From: Algoriphagus aquimarinus | GTDB taxonomy: Bacteria; Bacteroidota; Bacteroidia; Cytophagales; Cyclobacteriaceae | Assembly: GCF_007997215.1 (NCBI RefSeq) | Contig: NZ_VORW01000005.1 | Coordinates: 124,001-188,000, forward strand | Length of the DNA: 64,000 nt | Reading direction: 5' to 3' | In this document: positions 46,110 through 55,826 of the stretch, in pieces | Numbering within the stretch: the stretch's first letter is position 1 | How the letters are laid out: each line of letters begins with the position of its first letter | The notes under the pieces: generated by a model | What the model saw: the letters and a program-made list of their open reading frames with translations, nothing else | Database searches by the model: none | What the model was told of the DNA's origin: nothing | Made by a program: the position numbers and the translations under genes

Positions 46110-48275
46110 CTATTTTGTCATAAATTTCCATGTGATGGTATCATAGGTAAACTTATTGCTATTTAAAGCCTTTGAGTTTCCAGACAATTCCCCATTCCTT
46201 GTTTTTTCAACGCTAAGTTCAGTTAATGAGAATTCACCTTTTTCATAATCGTAGCTAACTCCATCGTCGTTGTACAATAAAAATGTATTTGCTTTACTAC
46301 CATAGTGTCTAACCTCCAAGGACTTCTCTTTTTTTTCTTTGCTTATAGACGTCAACATTGGAATGATGGCTCCATCTTTAACAAATAAGGGAATTTCCTC
46401 AAGCTTGGTTTGTATAGTTATTGTTTCACCATTACCAGCGTATTCTCCGCTATAGAAATCAAACCAATCACCCTTGGGAAGTACAATCTTGCGATCTTTT
46501 TGCCCCGTAAAAACAGGGGCCACCAGAATGGATGGACCCATCATATATTGATCCGTAACTTCCAATCTTTTATCCTCAGCATAAGGGTTCTTCACATCAT
46601 CAATTACACCGTTTTTGCTAGTTACTTGATCGTTATAACCACTTTCCAAAACCATTGCTCTAAATGGCGGAATACCTTTTTGATTGTATTCATAAAATGC
46701 AGTGTAGAGATAAGGCAAAAGCTTCATTCTAAGCTCGATTGTATTTCTTACCATATCTGTCACTTCTGGAAAACTCCAGGGCTTTTTACCAGATGACCAT
46801 GCATTCAGCATCATGAGTGGAGAGAAAGCAACTGTCTGAAACCTTCTGACCCACTCTTCAGCAGAATCTGCACTTCTGATTTCAGGCGTCCATAAAAGAC
46901 CTGCTAAGGAAGCGCTTGCCATAGCTGTGACATACCCTTTGTGGTCATAATAATCACTATACAGTACAAAATTATGATTACTGGATCCAATATATGCCGA
47001 ACGAATAAGGCTATAAGTTCTGGTGTTTTTCTCTTTGAAATAATCATCAAACATATCCTGCATCATCATGCCATAGACTTGTCTCATTTCTACAGCATCT
47101 GTACCTGATGGAAAAGTGGCATGGTCTGGCCATAACCAAACATCGTAGCCATCGACCTCATCTATTTTATAACCACTCACCCCTAGGTTTAAATGATTCT
47201 TTTCGTGATGATTTAGCAACACTTGCCTAGCCTCAGGAATAGTGTAATCTGGCACTTCACCTAGCCATACGGTATGACTTCCAGTATAAGGACGAATATC
47301 CTCATACATGGTAGACGATGGCGCTACGTATGGATTTTCCCATAAATTGACTTTTATTCCTTTTTCATCCAGAGTTCGCACAAAGTTACCAGGGCTTGGA
47401 AATCGAGTACTATCCCAATCGTAGGAACAAGGGTATGCAAAACTTTGCCATCCCGGTTCCAAACCAATTACGTCTAAGGGGAAATTATTATTTTCAAATT
47501 CCTGTATTTCTTTCAACACATCTTCATCGGAGCTAGTGGTATGTACCCTATGCCAAAACCCAAGACCCCATTTGGGAGGGATGATTCCTCCTCCAAAAAA
47601 AAGATTATATCTTTGAACTACTTCAAGGTTTGTTTCCCCGGTAAACACATAAATTTCCATACCGCCTCCTTCAACACTTGCTTCAATAGCATCAGATATC
47701 GGTCGGGCAGCCCAGTTTTTACCTGTCGTTCGGTCTATAACTTCTGGTAGATTACTGTCTTTTCTGTTACCTACCCCAACATATATTTTGACACGCTGTG
47801 AGGAATTAATTAGTACGCCGTAGCCTTTACTTGAAATATAAAAGGGAACAGGTGCATGCGTATAACCTTTCGTGCCGCCATAGTGGTCTACTTTTAGAGA
47901 ATAGACATTACTTCTTCTATTCATCCCCTCAAACTCTAAACCTAATCCATAAATCTGTTCTGTCTCATTCAGGGGTAATCTTATGCTGGCACGGGTTGGA
48001 GTAAGAAGACTATATGTGGCTTCCTTGTCGAAAGGGAAAGGTAAATCTCCTAATTCTTCTATAGCCTCTGTATTGGGTGAATTGGTATAATCCATGGCAT
48101 TTAACCCCATTTCACCAAAGCTTGCTTTCCAGATACCCGGCATCACTTTTTCCCATTTCAAATGGTCCATGTCAGAAATAAGGGTATTCTGTGCATATCC
48201 GTTAAAACAGAAGAAGAAAAGCAATCCAACTAAAAGTAAGCTCCTTGATTGGCCTAGTTTACATTTTGTATTCAT
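46110..48275 (-). CDS. GH31 family glycoside hydrolase, exported
   Basis: A 721-aa exo-glycosidase with a Sec signal ending FNGYAQ. Domain order: an N-terminal sandwich (~30-230), then the catalytic barrel with PPKWGLGFWHR, the nucleophile region GYKIDEVDGYD (Asp near 371) and the acid region LYSDYYDHKG (~438), followed by C-terminal sandwiches with MGPSILVAPVF, which is typical of GH31. The likely activity is alpha-xylosidase or alpha-glucosidase, with xylosidase suggested by KIDEVDG rather than the more common KxDWGE form. It works in the periplasm. No transporter gene is adjacent. Confidence 0.9.
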   Translation of the reverse strand: MNTKCKLGQSRSLLLVGLLFFFCFNGYAQNTLISDMDHLKWEKVMPGIWKASFGEMGLNAMDYTNSPNTEAIEELGDLPFPFDKEATYSLLTPTRASIRLPLNETEQIYGLGLEFEGMNRRSNVYSLKVDHYGGTKGYTHAPVPFYISSKGYGVLINSSQRVKIYVGVGNRKDSNLPEVIDRTTGKNWAARPISDAIEASVEGGGMEIYVFTGETNLEVVQRYNLFFGGGIIPPKWGLGFWHRVHTTSSDEDVLKEIQEFENNNFPLDVIGLEPGWQSFAYPCSYDWDSTRFPSPGNFVRTLDEKGIKVNLWENPYVAPSSTMYEDIRPYTGSHTVWLGEVPDYTIPEARQVLLNHHEKNHLNLGVSGYKIDEVDGYDVWLWPDHATFPSGTDAVEMRQVYGMMMQDMFDDYFKEKNTRTYSLIRSAYIGSSNHNFVLYSDYYDHKGYVTAMASASLAGLLWTPEIRSADSAEEWVRRFQTVAFSPLMMLNAWSSGKKPWSFPEVTDMVRNTIELRMKLLPYLYTAFYEYNQKGIPPFRAMVLESGYNDQVTSKNGVIDDVKNPYAEDKRLEVTDQYMMGPSILVAPVFTGQKDRKIVLPKGDWFDFYSGEYAGNGETITIQTKLEEIPLFVKDGAIIPMLTSISKEKKEKSLEVRHYGSKANTFLLYNDDGVSYDYEKGEFSLTELSVEKTRNGELSGNSKALNSNKFTYDTITWKFMTK

Positions 48276-48574
48276 TTTAAAGCTTTTATGGCAAGTGAAT
48301 TACCAATCTAATCCGATTTTACTATTGATCAATAAATAATCAATTCAATCAGAATTCGGTAAGGTATGAAACCCTCATCCAGTTATTTCTTGAGGGAACT
48401 TGAACATCAAGATCAGTAAAAATATTAAAACTCCCCTCTATCCTTGTCAATGGCTTCCTGAAAGCTTTTACCTAATACTATTTATTTGTAGTAATATTCC
48501 TGCTTATCCGAGGAGATCATACAGCAGGCAAGAATGAAGATAATCATATTAGCAGATAAAGGAATAATCGTAGA

Positions 48575-49525
48575 CTATTCCTCTACATTTTCATTTTTTA
48601 CATTTTGAATAGAAATCCAGATTCCGATTGCCAGGGAAATACCTATGAATAAAAGTGAAAACCATTCAGGAATTTCAATCCAATTTGACGTGATCAATTT
48701 TAATGCAACAAAAAGAAGTATTGAAAAAACACTGTACTTAATGTAATAGAACTTTTCAAGCATATTTGACAGAAAGAAATAGAGCGAACGAAGCCCCATT
48801 ATTGCGAATATATTTGAACTATAGACTATAAAAGGATCTGTGGTCACAGCAAAAATTGCAGGAATGCTGTCTAATGCAAATAGCAAATCAGTTAATTCAA
48901 TGGTTAATAATGCTCCAAATAGAACTGTCAATACATACTTTCCATTGACCTTGGTGATAAATTTCCCACCATCAAGTTCCTTGCTAAACCTAAACCATTT
49001 CATTGCCCCTTTTGGCTGCTCTATGTCTTTATGCTCTGCCTCTTTTTTCAACATTTTAATGGCGGAAAACAGGAGGAATAACCCAAAAACAATGTTCATC
49101 CCATGGATTTTATCTAATAGAACTAGACCCACACTTATTAAAAGTGCACGAAAAACAATAGCTCCAAGTATTCCCAGAAAAAGCAATTTATGCTGGTATT
49201 GAATGGGGGTTTTGAATGAAGCAAAAATAATTGCGATGACAAATAAATTATCTACACTCAGGGACAGCTCTATAATATAACCCGTCAAATATTTTATAAC
49301 TGACTGGTTTGCCGTAAGCTGATTGATATTGCTAATCAGTGAATTACTGTATAACCAGTATATAATTCCCGAGAATATTAATGCATTTACGATGAAAAAC
49401 AGTGTTTCTAAAACTGCTTTTCTTGCAGATGGTATCTCATTTTTTTTGTGTAGCACAAAAAAGTCAATTGCGAGAAGCAGGAGTATATAACTAATTAAAA
49501 TAACCCAAGGTGTCATTTTGTCCAT
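48575..49525 (-). CDS. TerC/Alx-family integral membrane protein
   Basis: A 316-aa membrane protein with about nine helices. The conserved acidic residues within helices are present: LSLSVDNLFVIAIIF (~93) and LLFALDSIPAIFAVTTDPF (~215), which in Alx/TerC bind Mn2+ or other metals during export. The C-terminal LRSLYFFLSNMLEKF is also typical. A role in manganese homeostasis or co-translational metal supply is expected. No yybP-ykoY riboswitch structure was recognised upstream, though the leader is short. Confidence 0.92.
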   Translation of the reverse strand: MDKMTPWVILISYILLLLAIDFFVLHKKNEIPSARKAVLETLFFIVNALIFSGIIYWLYSNSLISNINQLTANQSVIKYLTGYIIELSLSVDNLFVIAIIFASFKTPIQYQHKLLFLGILGAIVFRALLISVGLVLLDKIHGMNIVFGLFLLFSAIKMLKKEAEHKDIEQPKGAMKWFRFSKELDGGKFITKVNGKYVLTVLFGALLTIELTDLLFALDSIPAIFAVTTDPFIVYSSNIFAIMGLRSLYFFLSNMLEKFYYIKYSVFSILLFVALKLITSNWIEIPEWFSLLFIGISLAIGIWISIQNVKNENVEE

Positions 49526-49718
49526 TTTTGGTCTTTGCTTGAAGTCTAAGGTTTAAGTTTAATGTGATTGTCCGCAATGATGCCAGTAGAGATACTTCCT
49601 TTGGTTTCCTAGATGGAAGACCGAAGACGGGTGACCGATGTGGCCTCAATGCTTGAGTTTACCAAATCCGATGATGCATTTGAAACACTACTGGCAGAAA
49701 AGCGGATACACATAAAGT

Positions 49719-49823
49719 TTAATTTGAATTAGGCTTCTTCAATACCTGATAGAAGCAATAGGCAGTAAAAAAAACCACCAGCAGCTGAACGCCAATACAG
49801 AGAAGTAATGCTGAACTATTCAT
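49719..49823 (-). CDS. Tiny second subunit of the NSS transporter (MetS-like)
   Basis: A 34-codon gene whose ATG overlaps the stop of the NSS transporter by eight bases (ATGAATAG). The product, MNSSALLLCIGVQLLVVFFT then AYCFYQVLKKP, is a single membrane helix with a short basic tail. Small subunits of this size encoded directly after sodium-symporter genes are known from the MetPS system of Corynebacterium. The tight overlap and helix are seen; function as a partner subunit is inferred by analogy. Confidence 0.75.
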   Translation of the reverse strand: MNSSALLLCIGVQLLVVFFTAYCFYQVLKKPNSN

Positions 49824-51474
49824 GGGAAATTGATTTACGTTTGATGCCTGAATACCAGACTAAGGACACAATGAACAGAAACAAGGCGAGTAATTGAACT
49901 CGGGCAAGGGTTGAGAAGAAAATTTTCTTTTCATATATCTCCCCGTTCTGCGGATCATTTAGCTGCAGCAGCTTCAGGTCATCATGTGTAAGTTTTGAAA
50001 TCAGAGACCCTGAGTCAAGCTTCCACCCCACTCCATCAAATAATCCTGAGACTGCCCCCACCCAATCATTGCCCTGTGGTGTGATCAATGCACTCGTCAA
50101 CACCAGCAACAAAAGCAAAGGTGTGATGTATTTCATGATCCACTTGAAAACCTCAGGAATGCGGATATCTGCTCCACGATTCAATTCCGACCAACCCTTA
50201 TCCATCCCAAAGACCCATGTGAACAATATCATTTCGAGCAGAGCAAAAACCACCAGACTCACAGTTCCTGCCCAATAATCATACTCGTCAAAATATCCAT
50301 ATTGATAGAAAAGAATGGTGGGTAATCCCATTACGAAGGCAAGAATACCAAAGCTGACTGCTCCCTTTGCTTTCCCCCAGCCAAATTCATCCTGCATGAA
50401 TCCCATCCAAGGTGTACCCATCGCCAATGAAGAGGTAATGCCTGCAAAGAAAAGAAGACCAAACCAACAAATCCCGGCGATAGCACCGAAAACCTCCCCC
50501 CACTGCATAAACAAATAAGGCATGGTCTGAAAAGCCATTCCGAAACCAGCATTCTCTATCACCCAGTCCAGACCAAGAAATCCTGCCGCTATAGGAATCA
50601 CTATCGCACTTCCAAGTACAATTTCCACAAATTCATTAGTGAAACCTGAGGTGAGAGAATTCAGGGCAATGTCTTCATTCTCTTTTAAATAAGAAGCGTA
50701 GCATTGAATAGATCCCATTCCCACCGATAGTGTAAAAAAAATCTGCCCTGCCGCAGCGAGCCAAACTTTTGGATCTAGAAGTGAATTAAATTGGGGAGTC
50801 CAGAGAAAGTTGATTCCATCCCAAGCATTTGCCTCGGGAAAAGCAGCGGATGCATTTTCTGCACCCATGGTCCAGCCTTTATAAGCAAGCACTGCCCCAA
50901 ACAAAATCAAAAGAGGCATACCGATTTTGGCTACTTTCTCAATCCCTCCCAATCCTGTTGACAGAATGTATATGTTGATGCCCAATACCAGAATATAGAC
51001 TAAAACTGGTAGGTAGGGAATCCCAAAATTAGATCCATTCAGATTTACATATTGAACAAAGAAACTGCTTACTTCTGCCTGAGACATTTGGGTAAACGTC
51101 CCAATCACCGTATGGATTACGTATAGAAAAGTCCAGGATTCAATATAGGTGTAGTATGCTACCACAGCTATGTTGGTAAAAATACCAAAGACGCCAATAT
51201 ATTTCCACCAGACACTTTTACTCATGGAATCCAGAATGTAAGGTGTACTGTGGTTGCCCCTTTTTCCACCAAATCTCCCTATAGACCATTCGGTAAAGAG
51301 CAAGGGTATGCCCATAACCACAAAACATACTAGGTATGGAATGATGAATGTGCCACCTCCATTTTGGACCGCCTGTACTGGAAACCTCAAAAAATTACCA
51401 AGTCCGACTGCATTTCCCGCCATAGCTAGAATCAGCCCTGTCCGGGAACCCCAAGAATCGTTTTGCTTCACCAT
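49816..51474 (-). CDS. NSS (SNF) family sodium-dependent transporter
   Basis: A 552-aa symporter with 12 predicted helices. The N-terminal helix motif GNAVGLGNFLRFPVQA carries the Na+ and substrate binding site of NSS proteins, and FTEWSIGRFGG and FFTLSVGMGSI are further family blocks. It takes up amino acids or similar solutes using the sodium gradient. An insert near residues 130-150 and a long C-terminal loop (KLTHDDLKLL) precede the last helix. A MetS-like small gene overlaps its end. Upstream, a hairpin at 51493 separates it from the previous gene. Confidence 0.94.
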   Translation of the reverse strand: MVKQNDSWGSRTGLILAMAGNAVGLGNFLRFPVQAVQNGGGTFIIPYLVCFVVMGIPLLFTEWSIGRFGGKRGNHSTPYILDSMSKSVWWKYIGVFGIFTNIAVVAYYTYIESWTFLYVIHTVIGTFTQMSQAEVSSFFVQYVNLNGSNFGIPYLPVLVYILVLGINIYILSTGLGGIEKVAKIGMPLLILFGAVLAYKGWTMGAENASAAFPEANAWDGINFLWTPQFNSLLDPKVWLAAAGQIFFTLSVGMGSIQCYASYLKENEDIALNSLTSGFTNEFVEIVLGSAIVIPIAAGFLGLDWVIENAGFGMAFQTMPYLFMQWGEVFGAIAGICWFGLLFFAGITSSLAMGTPWMGFMQDEFGWGKAKGAVSFGILAFVMGLPTILFYQYGYFDEYDYWAGTVSLVVFALLEMILFTWVFGMDKGWSELNRGADIRIPEVFKWIMKYITPLLLLLVLTSALITPQGNDWVGAVSGLFDGVGWKLDSGSLISKLTHDDLKLLQLNDPQNGEIYEKKIFFSTLARVQLLALFLFIVSLVWYSGIKRKSISHE

Positions 51475-51492
51475 ATATTTTTAAATAAGTAA

Positions 51493-51518
51493 CAAGGGTG
51501 TCCTGAAGGACACCCTTG
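51493..51518 (-). terminator. Hairpin between 51532 gene and the transporter
   Basis: Stem CAAGGGTGTCC/GGACACCCTTG with TGAA loop, perfect over 11 bp. On the minus strand it is followed by a T-rich stretch (TTACTTATTT), so it should end transcription of the upstream gene. The transporter then needs its own promoter in a very short space, or read-through. Confidence 0.7.
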
Positions 51519-51531
51519 GCCCTAGCCCTAT

Positions 51532-52023
51532 TTAATTTAGTTGCTTATTCAAAATCCCAACCCACTTATCAGCCAATACAGTTTCTCCCATTAAATCTGA
51601 AAAGAGCTCACCATCATAGAGCTCCAAACTAACCACTTGTGCCACTGAGTCAACTGGAACGAGTTCCAAGGCAAGGTATTCCGGCAGTTTCTGTGTCTGG
51701 GATTTACCATTTATTTCCTGATATCTTTTGATGAGTCTGACAGTTTTAAAATCTGCTAGATTCAAACTGTAGCTCACACTAGTTGTATCTTGGCACAGGT
51801 AGACCAGCACATTCTGACTGACATCCAAACCCAATGCATAGCGAAACCTCCAGGTGTCGATCTCCGTGGGATTTACACCTTTGAGCTGGGCCAATTCGTT
51901 GAGTTTTGCCATCAAGGTCCTGGCTATTTTTTTGTTTTTTTGTCCATTATAAATGAACGGTACGCTAAATGCGCACATCAGTATACATGACATTAGTAAT
52001 GTCACTGGGTCTATTTCAAACAT
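51532..52023 (-). CDS. Hypothetical membrane-anchored protein, 163 aa
   Basis: Not recognised. The N-terminus carries one hydrophobic segment (VTLLMSCILMCAFSVPFIYN), followed by a basic helix and a soluble domain with strands (VLVYLCQDTTSVSYSLNLADFKTVRLIKRYQ). The layout suggests a cytoplasm-facing domain tethered to the membrane, possibly a PH-like sensor. It has no close partner gene. It ends 58 bp before the transporter's start, with the hairpin between. Confidence 0.65.
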   Translation of the reverse strand: MFEIDPVTLLMSCILMCAFSVPFIYNGQKNKKIARTLMAKLNELAQLKGVNPTEIDTWRFRYALGLDVSQNVLVYLCQDTTSVSYSLNLADFKTVRLIKRYQEINGKSQTQKLPEYLALELVPVDSVAQVVSLELYDGELFSDLMGETVLADKWVGILNKQLN

Positions 52024-52094
52024 TGTGATTATAGTTAGGTAAACAATAAAATGAGTGGCAGGCCTATTATGAGGCCGCCTATTTTACCGTTACC

Positions 52095-52466
52095 CTACCA
52101 GGTATGGAAGAAATGGATAAAAGTCACTATCACATCAAATAAGGGTAGTGACTTTTTAAAAAATGAAGAGTGAAGGCAGGTTTCCCCTACCTCTAATCCA
52201 AATGAACTCCAAAGGGAATTGAACTTGGTCCAGACACTCCAATCTATAGAAAAAGGTGGAGTTTTTGGAATGTAATTGGAACCAAGAATATGTATAATTG
52301 GAGAAGTAGATTCCTGAACTGTCCCAAAGCTATCCTGAAATTTTCTATTAGGCTCTGAATGGTGAGGAAATGACAAAAAAGCAGAAAGGCTCGTAAGCCA
52401 AATCAAGCCGAGAAAGAATGCAATTTGCTTCTTATACATTTTTGTCAATTGAGAAATTGTGTGCAA
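52095..52466 (-). CDS. Small exported hypothetical protein
   Basis: Not recognised. The likely start is the internal ATG at 52439, which places a signal-like hydrophobic segment (IAFFLGLIWLTSLSAFLSF) at the N-terminus, giving about 114 aa. The mature part has no cysteine pair or motif to classify it, and ends with aromatic residues (VTFIHFFHTW). The upstream in-frame ATG at 52466 adds nine residues before the segment. Coding status is plausible from composition and signal only. Confidence 0.45.
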   Translation of the reverse strand: MHTISQLTKMYKKQIAFFLGLIWLTSLSAFLSFPHHSEPNRKFQDSFGTVQESTSPIIHILGSNYIPKTPPFSIDWSVWTKFNSLWSSFGLEVGETCLHSSFFKKSLPLFDVIVTFIHFFHTW

Positions 52467-52661
52467 GTTACAGGAATAAAAAATCCATTTGCAAGAGATT
52501 TTAGTATGCTATTTAAAAATTTTTGAGAAGCCAATTTTTTGACTGATTACTTATAAAAGGGGCACTGTCAAACCGATTTGTATAATTTAATAAGGTCCAA
52601 AAAATGGAAAGTCTTTAATATTAGCCAAGTGCATTATACCGAAAGACTTTCCAAACTATTA

Positions 52662-53555
52662 TCATTCCCCTTTCACGTATTTCCGCCAGTTGTGCTGCTC
52701 TTTAAAGCCCAAAACTTCACGGATTTTACGGTTTGAAAACAAGGCTTCATGCTCTCCCAATTCCCGAGTAATGGGTACTCCAGGGAAAAACTGCTCTGCC
52801 AATTCCTTGCTCGGGATGATAGCACCGTTGTGATCATTTCCTGCATTGAAAACCTGATAACCAAGGCCGTCTTTTTTCAAACACAAATCCACGATCTGTC
52901 CCAAATCACGCGCATCTATATAGCAGAAGGCATTCCTGCGGCGCACCTCCGGGTTTTTGAAGTAATCCGGAAAAAGCTCTGCGTACTCGTGTGGCTCAAT
53001 TACATTTCCAATACGTAACGCATAAATATCAATCCCTGACCTTCGCTGAAAGCTGCGGGCCGTTTTCTCATTGACCACCTTTGACAATCCGTAGCTGTCC
53101 ATGGGATCCACGTCGTAATCCTCTTCCAAAGGCAGCACATGCGGGTCTGTTTTCCCATCTGAAAAACATATGCCGTAGGTAGTTTCTGAGGAGGCTATAA
53201 CAACCTTCTTAATCCCAAGCTTTACAGCTGCTTCTATTACATTGTAAGTTCCTATGGTGTTGACCCGAAAAGTTTCATTATCAGGATTGATCAAGATCCT
53301 AGGTACTGCGGCAAAATGCACCACCGCATCAAACTTGGGTACCCCAGTTCCAGCTTCCAGTTCATCTAATCCAGCATAGGAACTCATGGCATTGAACATC
53401 TGACCTGAATCTGTAATATCCGCAATCAGATTATCTACCCCTGGATAATCCAAGGGCACCCGATCTACATTCACCACTCTATGTCCTTGTTCGAGCAGAT
53501 AGGCTACTGCGTACTTTCCTGCTTTTCCCGATCCTCCTGTAAAAAGTAATCTCAT
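52662..53555 (-). CDS. NAD-dependent epimerase/dehydratase
   Basis: A 297-aa extended short-chain dehydrogenase. The motif TGGSGKAGKYAV binds NAD, VDRVPLDYPGVDNLIADITD follows, and the catalytic set is S in ASSETTYG with YGLSK as the YxxxK pair. The best fit is nucleotide-sugar or sugar-acid epimerase/dehydrogenase, as in uronate or UDP-glucose-4-epimerase-like families. The neighbours do not define a substrate. Codon use is like the rest of the chromosome. Confidence 0.9.
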   Translation of the reverse strand: MRLLFTGGSGKAGKYAVAYLLEQGHRVVNVDRVPLDYPGVDNLIADITDSGQMFNAMSSYAGLDELEAGTGVPKFDAVVHFAAVPRILINPDNETFRVNTIGTYNVIEAAVKLGIKKVVIASSETTYGICFSDGKTDPHVLPLEEDYDVDPMDSYGLSKVVNEKTARSFQRRSGIDIYALRIGNVIEPHEYAELFPDYFKNPEVRRRNAFCYIDARDLGQIVDLCLKKDGLGYQVFNAGNDHNGAIIPSKELAEQFFPGVPITRELGEHEALFSNRKIREVLGFKEQHNWRKYVKGE

Positions 53556-53718
53556 TTTAGTCTTGTCTTTTTATTCGTTAATAATGCTTCTAATTTTCAG
53601 CTGAACCTGAGGTCGCTCCTTACAAGTAAGGCATACAAATTAAAGAAAAATTATAGACTATGTTTTCCTGATACTCAAATAAGCCCATTGATTTGATCAT
53701 AGGAGCAGGTTCCAGGTC

Positions 53719-54915
53719 CTACTCTTTTTCATCCAAACCATTCAAATATTTCGCTAATACATAGCCCATGCTAAAACAGCCCTGCAATAAATACCCGCCA
53801 GTGGGTGCATACCAGTCTAGCATTTCTCCGATAGCGTAGGTATTAGGGATTTTTTTACACTGGAAATTCTCATCTATTTCTTCCAAAGCAATACCACCAA
53901 GAGTTGAAATCGCCTCATCCAATCCCCCGGCGGATTTGATGGTGACCGGGACGGATTTGATAGTTTCTATAAGAAGATCAGGATTTGAAAAAGTATCTTT
54001 TGCGGTGAATTGCTTTAATAGCCCAATAGAGGTTCGATCAAGATTTAAATCCTTCTTTAGAATGTCCGTCACCTTAGATCTTCCAGCATTCTTGTATTTG
54101 GATCGTAATTGATCCACTGTCATAGTGGGCTTTAGGTCCAAATGAATTACAACACTTTCTTCGGTAAGGAGCTTATCCTGAATCTTTTGGCTTAAAGCAT
54201 AGATGGCATTTCCCTCCAGACCAAATTTGGAAATAACCAACTCACCTGTAGAAAAATGGTTAGCGTAAGTCAATGCAATGTTCTTCAAGGGTTTCCCTTC
54301 ATGCTGCTCTATAAAGTCTTTATCCCAATCTATCTCAAAAGCACAATTGGCTGCTCTAAATGGCTGCACATGCACTCCCCGATCTTCAAATAGTTTTTTC
54401 CAGCCACCGTCAGACCCTGTCACTTTCCAGCTGGATCCACCCATCGCAAATACTACGATATCAGAATCTATAGCCTCAATTTCTTCAAAGGACAAATCCC
54501 CTTCCTTATCCCAACCTACCCATTTGGTATTTAGCTTAAATTCTATTTCTCTAGCTGATATAAATCCCAGAATTTTATTGAGTACCTCAATTGGCTTTAG
54601 CTCCAATTCAGGAAAAACCCGATTACTTGACCCAATGAAGGTGGGGATATCATGGGTATTCAGCCAGCTTATCAAATCCGAATTTGTAAACTGACGGATG
54701 ATAGGTGCCATAAAGTCAGTTGGGAAATAACGCTTGATAAGCTCTTCAATGGAGGAATTGTAAGTCAGATTCAGTCCACCTTCACCGGCTACCAAAAATT
54801 TCCGCCCCATAGTCTTTTTCCTCTCATACAGAGTCACCTTATACTTACTCGTATCCAGCTCAGCTGCTAGCATAAGTGCAGCGGGCCCTCCGCCTATTAT
54901 TGTCAACTTCTTCAT
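53719..54915 (-). CDS. HI0933/BaiN-type FAD flavoprotein
   Basis: A 398-aa FAD protein. It has the dinucleotide motif IIGGGPAALMLAAEL, the family motif MGRKFLVAGEGGLNLTYN (~40-57), VVFAMGGSSWKVTGSDG and the C-terminal NTYAIGEMLDWYAPTGGYLLQGCF block. This matches the YhiN/HI0933 family, most closely the TIGR03862 branch. Members reduce unknown substrates; BaiN acts on bile acids. It is monocistronic. Confidence 0.92.
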   Translation of the reverse strand: MKKLTIIGGGPAALMLAAELDTSKYKVTLYERKKTMGRKFLVAGEGGLNLTYNSSIEELIKRYFPTDFMAPIIRQFTNSDLISWLNTHDIPTFIGSSNRVFPELELKPIEVLNKILGFISAREIEFKLNTKWVGWDKEGDLSFEEIEAIDSDIVVFAMGGSSWKVTGSDGGWKKLFEDRGVHVQPFRAANCAFEIDWDKDFIEQHEGKPLKNIALTYANHFSTGELVISKFGLEGNAIYALSQKIQDKLLTEESVVIHLDLKPTMTVDQLRSKYKNAGRSKVTDILKKDLNLDRTSIGLLKQFTAKDTFSNPDLLIETIKSVPVTIKSAGGLDEAISTLGGIALEEIDENFQCKKIPNTYAIGEMLDWYAPTGGYLLQGCFSMGYVLAKYLNGLDEKE

Positions 54916-55115
54916 CTCAGAAAATACATGATTACTTACTTGTGTTTGGTTTTCAGAGATAATGGTTTGTAATCAAGAACTTTAGATAATTTGTTTTAAA
55001 AGCATGCAGATAATCAATTATCCTATTTTATCTGCTTCAGAGGCTCTGATTCTCATTCAAACGATTATGTAATATCCTTTCCTTTTCAACAAAATGATTC
55101 CTCTTGCTATAACCT

Positions 55116-55763
55116 CTATTTTAGTGATCTATTTAGTTTAAAGCCTTCATTTATTATTTTACTGATTTCCTCTGCTCTGTCAAATATCATGAAATGCTCT
55201 CCTCCGTTTATTAATTGGATCTTTTCATCTTTAGATGGTGGTATCAGCTTATCATTAGTTCCACTAATTTTTAAAACTTGTTCTAACTGTTGAGTATTCT
55301 TCCAATTCAAAAGCTCATTCACTGCCCATTTTGCAAAATTCAAGTCTGTATCGTCCAAGATACTATTGAGTAGTTCTTTTTGGTTTGTACCAAAAATGAA
55401 ATGCGCAAGCTTCCTTGGTGGATCGAAAAATAGGTTTGGCAATAAAGTGACAAGTCGGGTTTTACCAATTCCTCGGAAAATCGGTCTTAATTCTTGTTTA
55501 GTTTCAGCAGAGGAAATCAAAACGGTCATAATAGGATTCAATTTCTTGCTGATTTCAACGGCAATAAGACCTCCAAAACTTACTGCTAAAAGACCAAACT
55601 CAATACTTTGGTCTATAGAGTGTGATAGTCTAATAGAATAATCTTCAATAGATTCATTTTTTAAAGGTTGAATCCACTCAATAGAAATAAGCTCAAAATC
55701 AAGAGTTAGCCTGCTAAAAACCCGTTTATCTGCTCCAAGTCCACTTATACCGTACCACCTCAC
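55116..55763 (-). CDS. Alpha/beta-hydrolase
   Basis: A 215-aa serine-hydrolase fold protein without a signal. The oxyanion strand YGISGLGADKRVFSRL and the nucleophile elbow LLAVSFGGLIAVEI (Ser in VSFGG) are seen. The Asp is in SGTNDKLIPPSKD and the His in INGGEHFMIF. The role is probably a small esterase. Its substrate is unknown and no operon partner is visible. Confidence 0.82.
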   Translation of the reverse strand: MRWYGISGLGADKRVFSRLTLDFELISIEWIQPLKNESIEDYSIRLSHSIDQSIEFGLLAVSFGGLIAVEISKKLNPIMTVLISSAETKQELRPIFRGIGKTRLVTLLPNLFFDPPRKLAHFIFGTNQKELLNSILDDTDLNFAKWAVNELLNWKNTQQLEQVLKISGTNDKLIPPSKDEKIQLINGGEHFMIFDRAEEISKIINEGFKLNRSLK

Positions 55764-55826
55764 TTTAGTTTTGTTTTAATATTCCGTAAGGTGAATATAA
55801 GGCCGTTTAAAACCCTTTATCCAATG

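Noticed and set aside
49526..49612. yybP-ykoY manganese riboswitch before the TerC gene
   Set aside because: The leader is short and I could not see the conserved loop sequences.
49613..49732. 39-codon plus-strand ORF
   Set aside because: It overlaps the better supported 34-codon NSS subunit gene on the opposite strand and shows no recognisable domain.
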